DNA of 5,340 nucleotides from Pseudomonadota bacterium. Its GTDB lineage: Bacteria > Pseudomonadota > Alphaproteobacteria > Caulobacterales > Caulobacteraceae. The translations under genes were made by a program, and so were the position numbers. Location: the NCBI GenBank assembly GCA_023409795.1, contig JAEYQX010000072.1:1-5340 (forward strand), given 5' to 3'. The notes beneath the pieces are model-generated. The model did not search any database. It was not told the origin of the DNA and worked only from the letters and a program-made list of their open reading frames with translations. Positions 4,433 to 5,340 of this stretch are shown in pieces; position 1 is the first letter of the stretch; each line of letters opens with the position of its first letter.

Positions 4433-4969
4433 TCAGGCCTGACCGGTGTCGGCCGGGCCGCTGGCGATCTGCTGCTGGCGGGCCACATAGATGGCGGCAA
4501 AGTCGATCGGGTCGACCATGAAGGGCGGGTAGAAGCCGCCGTCAGCCGTGGCCTGGGCGATGATCTGGCGTGCGAACGGGAAGAGGTAGCGCGGGCACTC
4601 GATCAGCAGCATGGGCTCGATATCCTGGGGCTGGACGCCTTGGATGGCGAACAGGCCGCCATAGACGAGTTCCACGTGAAACACCGGACCATTGTTCTCG
4701 CCGGTCGCCTTGACCGACAGCTTCAGGTCCACCTCGAACAGGCCATCGGGACGGCCCGAGGCGTTCAGCTCGACATTCATGTCGATGGCCGGCTTGCCCT
4801 CGATGCGCAGGCTCTCGGGCGCACGCGGGTTCTCGAACGACAGGTCGCGGACATACTGGGCCAGGATGCGGAAGCCCGGACCGGCCGGCTGGCCCTGGGC
4901 CTGCTCGTTGTTCACGGCCTGGTCTTCGCCGTTGACAGGGGTGTCGGTGGGGGCGGTGGCGTCAGTCAT
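4433..4969 (-). CDS. secB: Protein-export chaperone SecB
   Basis: SecB is a cytosolic tetrameric chaperone that keeps preproteins unfolded and hands them to SecA. The product has 178 residues against 155 in E. coli. The extra length is an N-terminal low-complexity region rich in T, D, Q and N (about 1-30). The SecB fold begins near FRILAQYVRDLSFENPRAP (33-51), followed by VELVYGGLFAIQ, then the strongly conserved ECPRYLFPFARQII and DGGFYPPFMVDPIDFAAIY near the C-terminus. No clear Shine-Dalgarno precedes the ATG (complement of 4967-4969). SecB downstream of dnaQ in the opposite orientation is the usual alphaproteobacterial layout. It is transcribed divergently from the Tim44-like gene to the right. 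Confidence 0.96.
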   Translation of the reverse strand: MTDATAPTDTPVNGEDQAVNNEQAQGQPAGPGFRILAQYVRDLSFENPRAPESLRIEGKPAIDMNVELNASGRPDGLFEVDLKLSVKATGENNGPVFHVELVYGGLFAIQGVQPQDIEPMLLIECPRYLFPFARQIIAQATADGGFYPPFMVDPIDFAAIYVARQQQIASGPADTGQA

Positions 4970-4999
4970 GGATAGGGATCATCAATCTGAAAAGTGGGA

Positions 5000-5034
5000 C
5001 GCCGGGCCGCTCCGGGCCCGGGTGAGGCCCGGCG
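5000..5034. repeat. GC-rich nested dyad in the secB upstream region
   Basis: CGCCGGGCC (5000-5008) and GGCCCGGCG (5026-5034) are perfect inverted arms with a 17-nt spacer. The spacer holds a second perfect palindrome, CCGGGCCCGG (5012-5021). There is no following T-run, so this is not a standard terminator. It would sit in or beside the secB 5' untranslated region and might be a dispersed palindromic element or an RNA hairpin. Confidence 0.6.
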
Positions 5035-5062
5035 ACTAGCACGCTCCGGGGTGTGGCCGCAA
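5033..5062 (-). promoter_or_regulatory. Candidate secB promoter
   Basis: On the minus strand, TTGCGGC (complement of 5056-5062) and GCTAGTCG (complement of 5033-5040) are separated by 15 nt. They match TTGACGS at 5 of 7 and GCTANAWC at 5 of 8 positions. Spacing is 1 nt over the usual 10-14. Transcription would begin near 5026, inside the nested dyad, leaving a leader of about 55 nt. This is a weak match, useful mainly as a hypothesis. Confidence 0.25.
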
Positions 5063-5123
5063 TCTTGCCACAGCGCGTGCGGCCTTGTCTCGCCTTGCGC
5101 CCGTCTTCCGGGGCCCCTAAGCC

Positions 5124-5151
5124 TTGAGGATATGGCGAACCCACATATTCT
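5124..5151 (+). promoter_or_regulatory. Candidate promoter of the Tim44-like gene
   Basis: TTGAGG (5124-5129) and TATTCT (5146-5151) are spaced 16 nt apart, with 4 of 6 matches each to TTGACA and TATAAT. The region between contains the inverted repeat ATATG (5130-5134) / CATAT (5144-5148), which could be an operator. The predicted start is about 20 nt before the GTG start codon. Moderate to weak support. Confidence 0.3.
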
Positions 5152-5167
5152 GGCGTTCGCGCTAATC

Positions 5168-5173
5168 AGGTGA
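5168..5173 (+). promoter_or_regulatory. Ribosome binding site of the Tim44-like gene
   Basis: AGGTGA lies 5 nt before the GTG at 5179. An in-frame GTG at 5170 sits inside this site and has nothing comparable upstream, so 5179 is the better start. Confidence 0.55.
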
Positions 5174-5178
5174 AGTCC

Positions 5179-5340
5179 GTGCCCATCTCGTTCCAGATCA
5201 TTGTGTTTGCCATCATCGCAGCGGTCCTGCTGTTCATGCTCTACAATGTGCTGGGCAAGAAGGTTGGCCGCCAGCCGACCGACAACAAGCCCCTGCCCCG
5301 CGTCGCGGGGGGGCCCCACGCCGGGGGGGCCCCCCCCCCG
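5179..5340 (+). CDS. timA: Tim44-like (TimA) membrane-anchored protein, N-terminal part
   Basis: Only 54 codons are visible before the right edge. The start reads MPISFQIIVFAIIAAVLLFMLYNVLGKKVG: a single N-terminal transmembrane segment (about 5-21), followed by the short basic stretch LGKKVGRQ seen in alphaproteobacterial Tim44-domain proteins (xxLRSVLGRR type). A Pro/Gly/Ala-rich linker comes next. The diagnostic Tim44 domain would lie beyond the window, so the call rests on the anchor sequence and on the conserved position beside secB. C. crescentus TimA, a homologue of mitochondrial Tim44, is inner-membrane associated. The last 30 nt are G and C homopolymers, so the final codons may be unreliable. 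GTG 5179 is chosen for its Shine-Dalgarno. Confidence 0.65.
   Translation, partial: MPISFQIIVFAIIAAVLLFMLYNVLGKKVGRQPTDNKPLPRVAGGPHAGGAPPP
5307..5340. other. Poly-G / poly-C end of window, probable low-quality sequence
   Basis: Seven G (5307-5313), CCCC, a short interruption, seven G (5323-5329) and ten C (5330-5339) close the window. The stretch partly repeats itself (G7-C4 twice). Nothing like it occurs elsewhere in the window. Homopolymer errors at a contig end are more likely than real sequence, although a Gly/Pro-rich linker is expected at this place in the protein. Confidence 0.6.

Noticed and set aside
4328..4975. Long plus-strand open frame (215 codons) opposite secB
   Set aside because: It is the antisense shadow of secB and crosses the terminator. 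The minus-strand SecB sequence is unmistakable.
5170..5178. Upstream GTG start (5170) for the Tim44-like gene
   Set aside because: It lies within the AGGTGA ribosome site that fits the GTG at 5179 and has no such site of its own. It would add only three residues, so it is not excluded absolutely.

Overview
The window is GC-rich alphaproteobacterial DNA. Gene content and order (hemE, ppsR, maf, aroE, coaE, dnaQ, secB, a Tim44-like gene), together with the protein sequences, point to the Caulobacteraceae (Caulobacter, Phenylobacterium or Brevundimonas type). Genus is inferred, not proven. In Caulobacter crescentus the chromosomal replication origin Cori lies between hemE and the DUF299/ppsR gene. 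That is exactly the gap seen here at about 221-718, so the window very probably spans the chromosomal origin.

Layout. 1-220 is the 5' end of hemE, transcribed leftward. 221-718 has no credible gene and carries origin-like signals: an AT-rich tract beside hemE, two abutting DnaA boxes (401-418), a TTATCC cluster with a perfect dyad (488-522), a further DnaA box (652-660), eight GANTC (CcrM-type) sites, and nine copies of GGCGCC within 192 bp. It contains no TTAA at all, so the canonical CtrA sites that mark C. crescentus Cori are missing. 719-4368 is a compact rightward operon, ppsR-maf-aroE-coaE-dnaQ. The first four genes are joined by 4-nt stop/start overlaps, and dnaQ follows after 5 nt. 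A strong bidirectional hairpin terminator (4383-4413) separates dnaQ from the convergent secB (4433-4969, minus strand). A 209-nt divergent intergenic region then leads to the start of a Tim44-like membrane-anchored gene, which runs off the right edge in a poly-G/poly-C stretch that looks like a poor-quality contig end.

The genes are core housekeeping: haem synthesis, control of PEP synthase or pyruvate phosphate dikinase, nucleotide-pool sanitation (Maf), the shikimate pathway, CoA synthesis, replication proofreading and protein export. hemE and the ppsR operon diverge from the origin, so both are read in the direction of the outgoing forks. The novel material is in the origin: a GGCGCC repeat array interleaved with DnaA-like and GANTC sites, and the absence of CtrA motifs.
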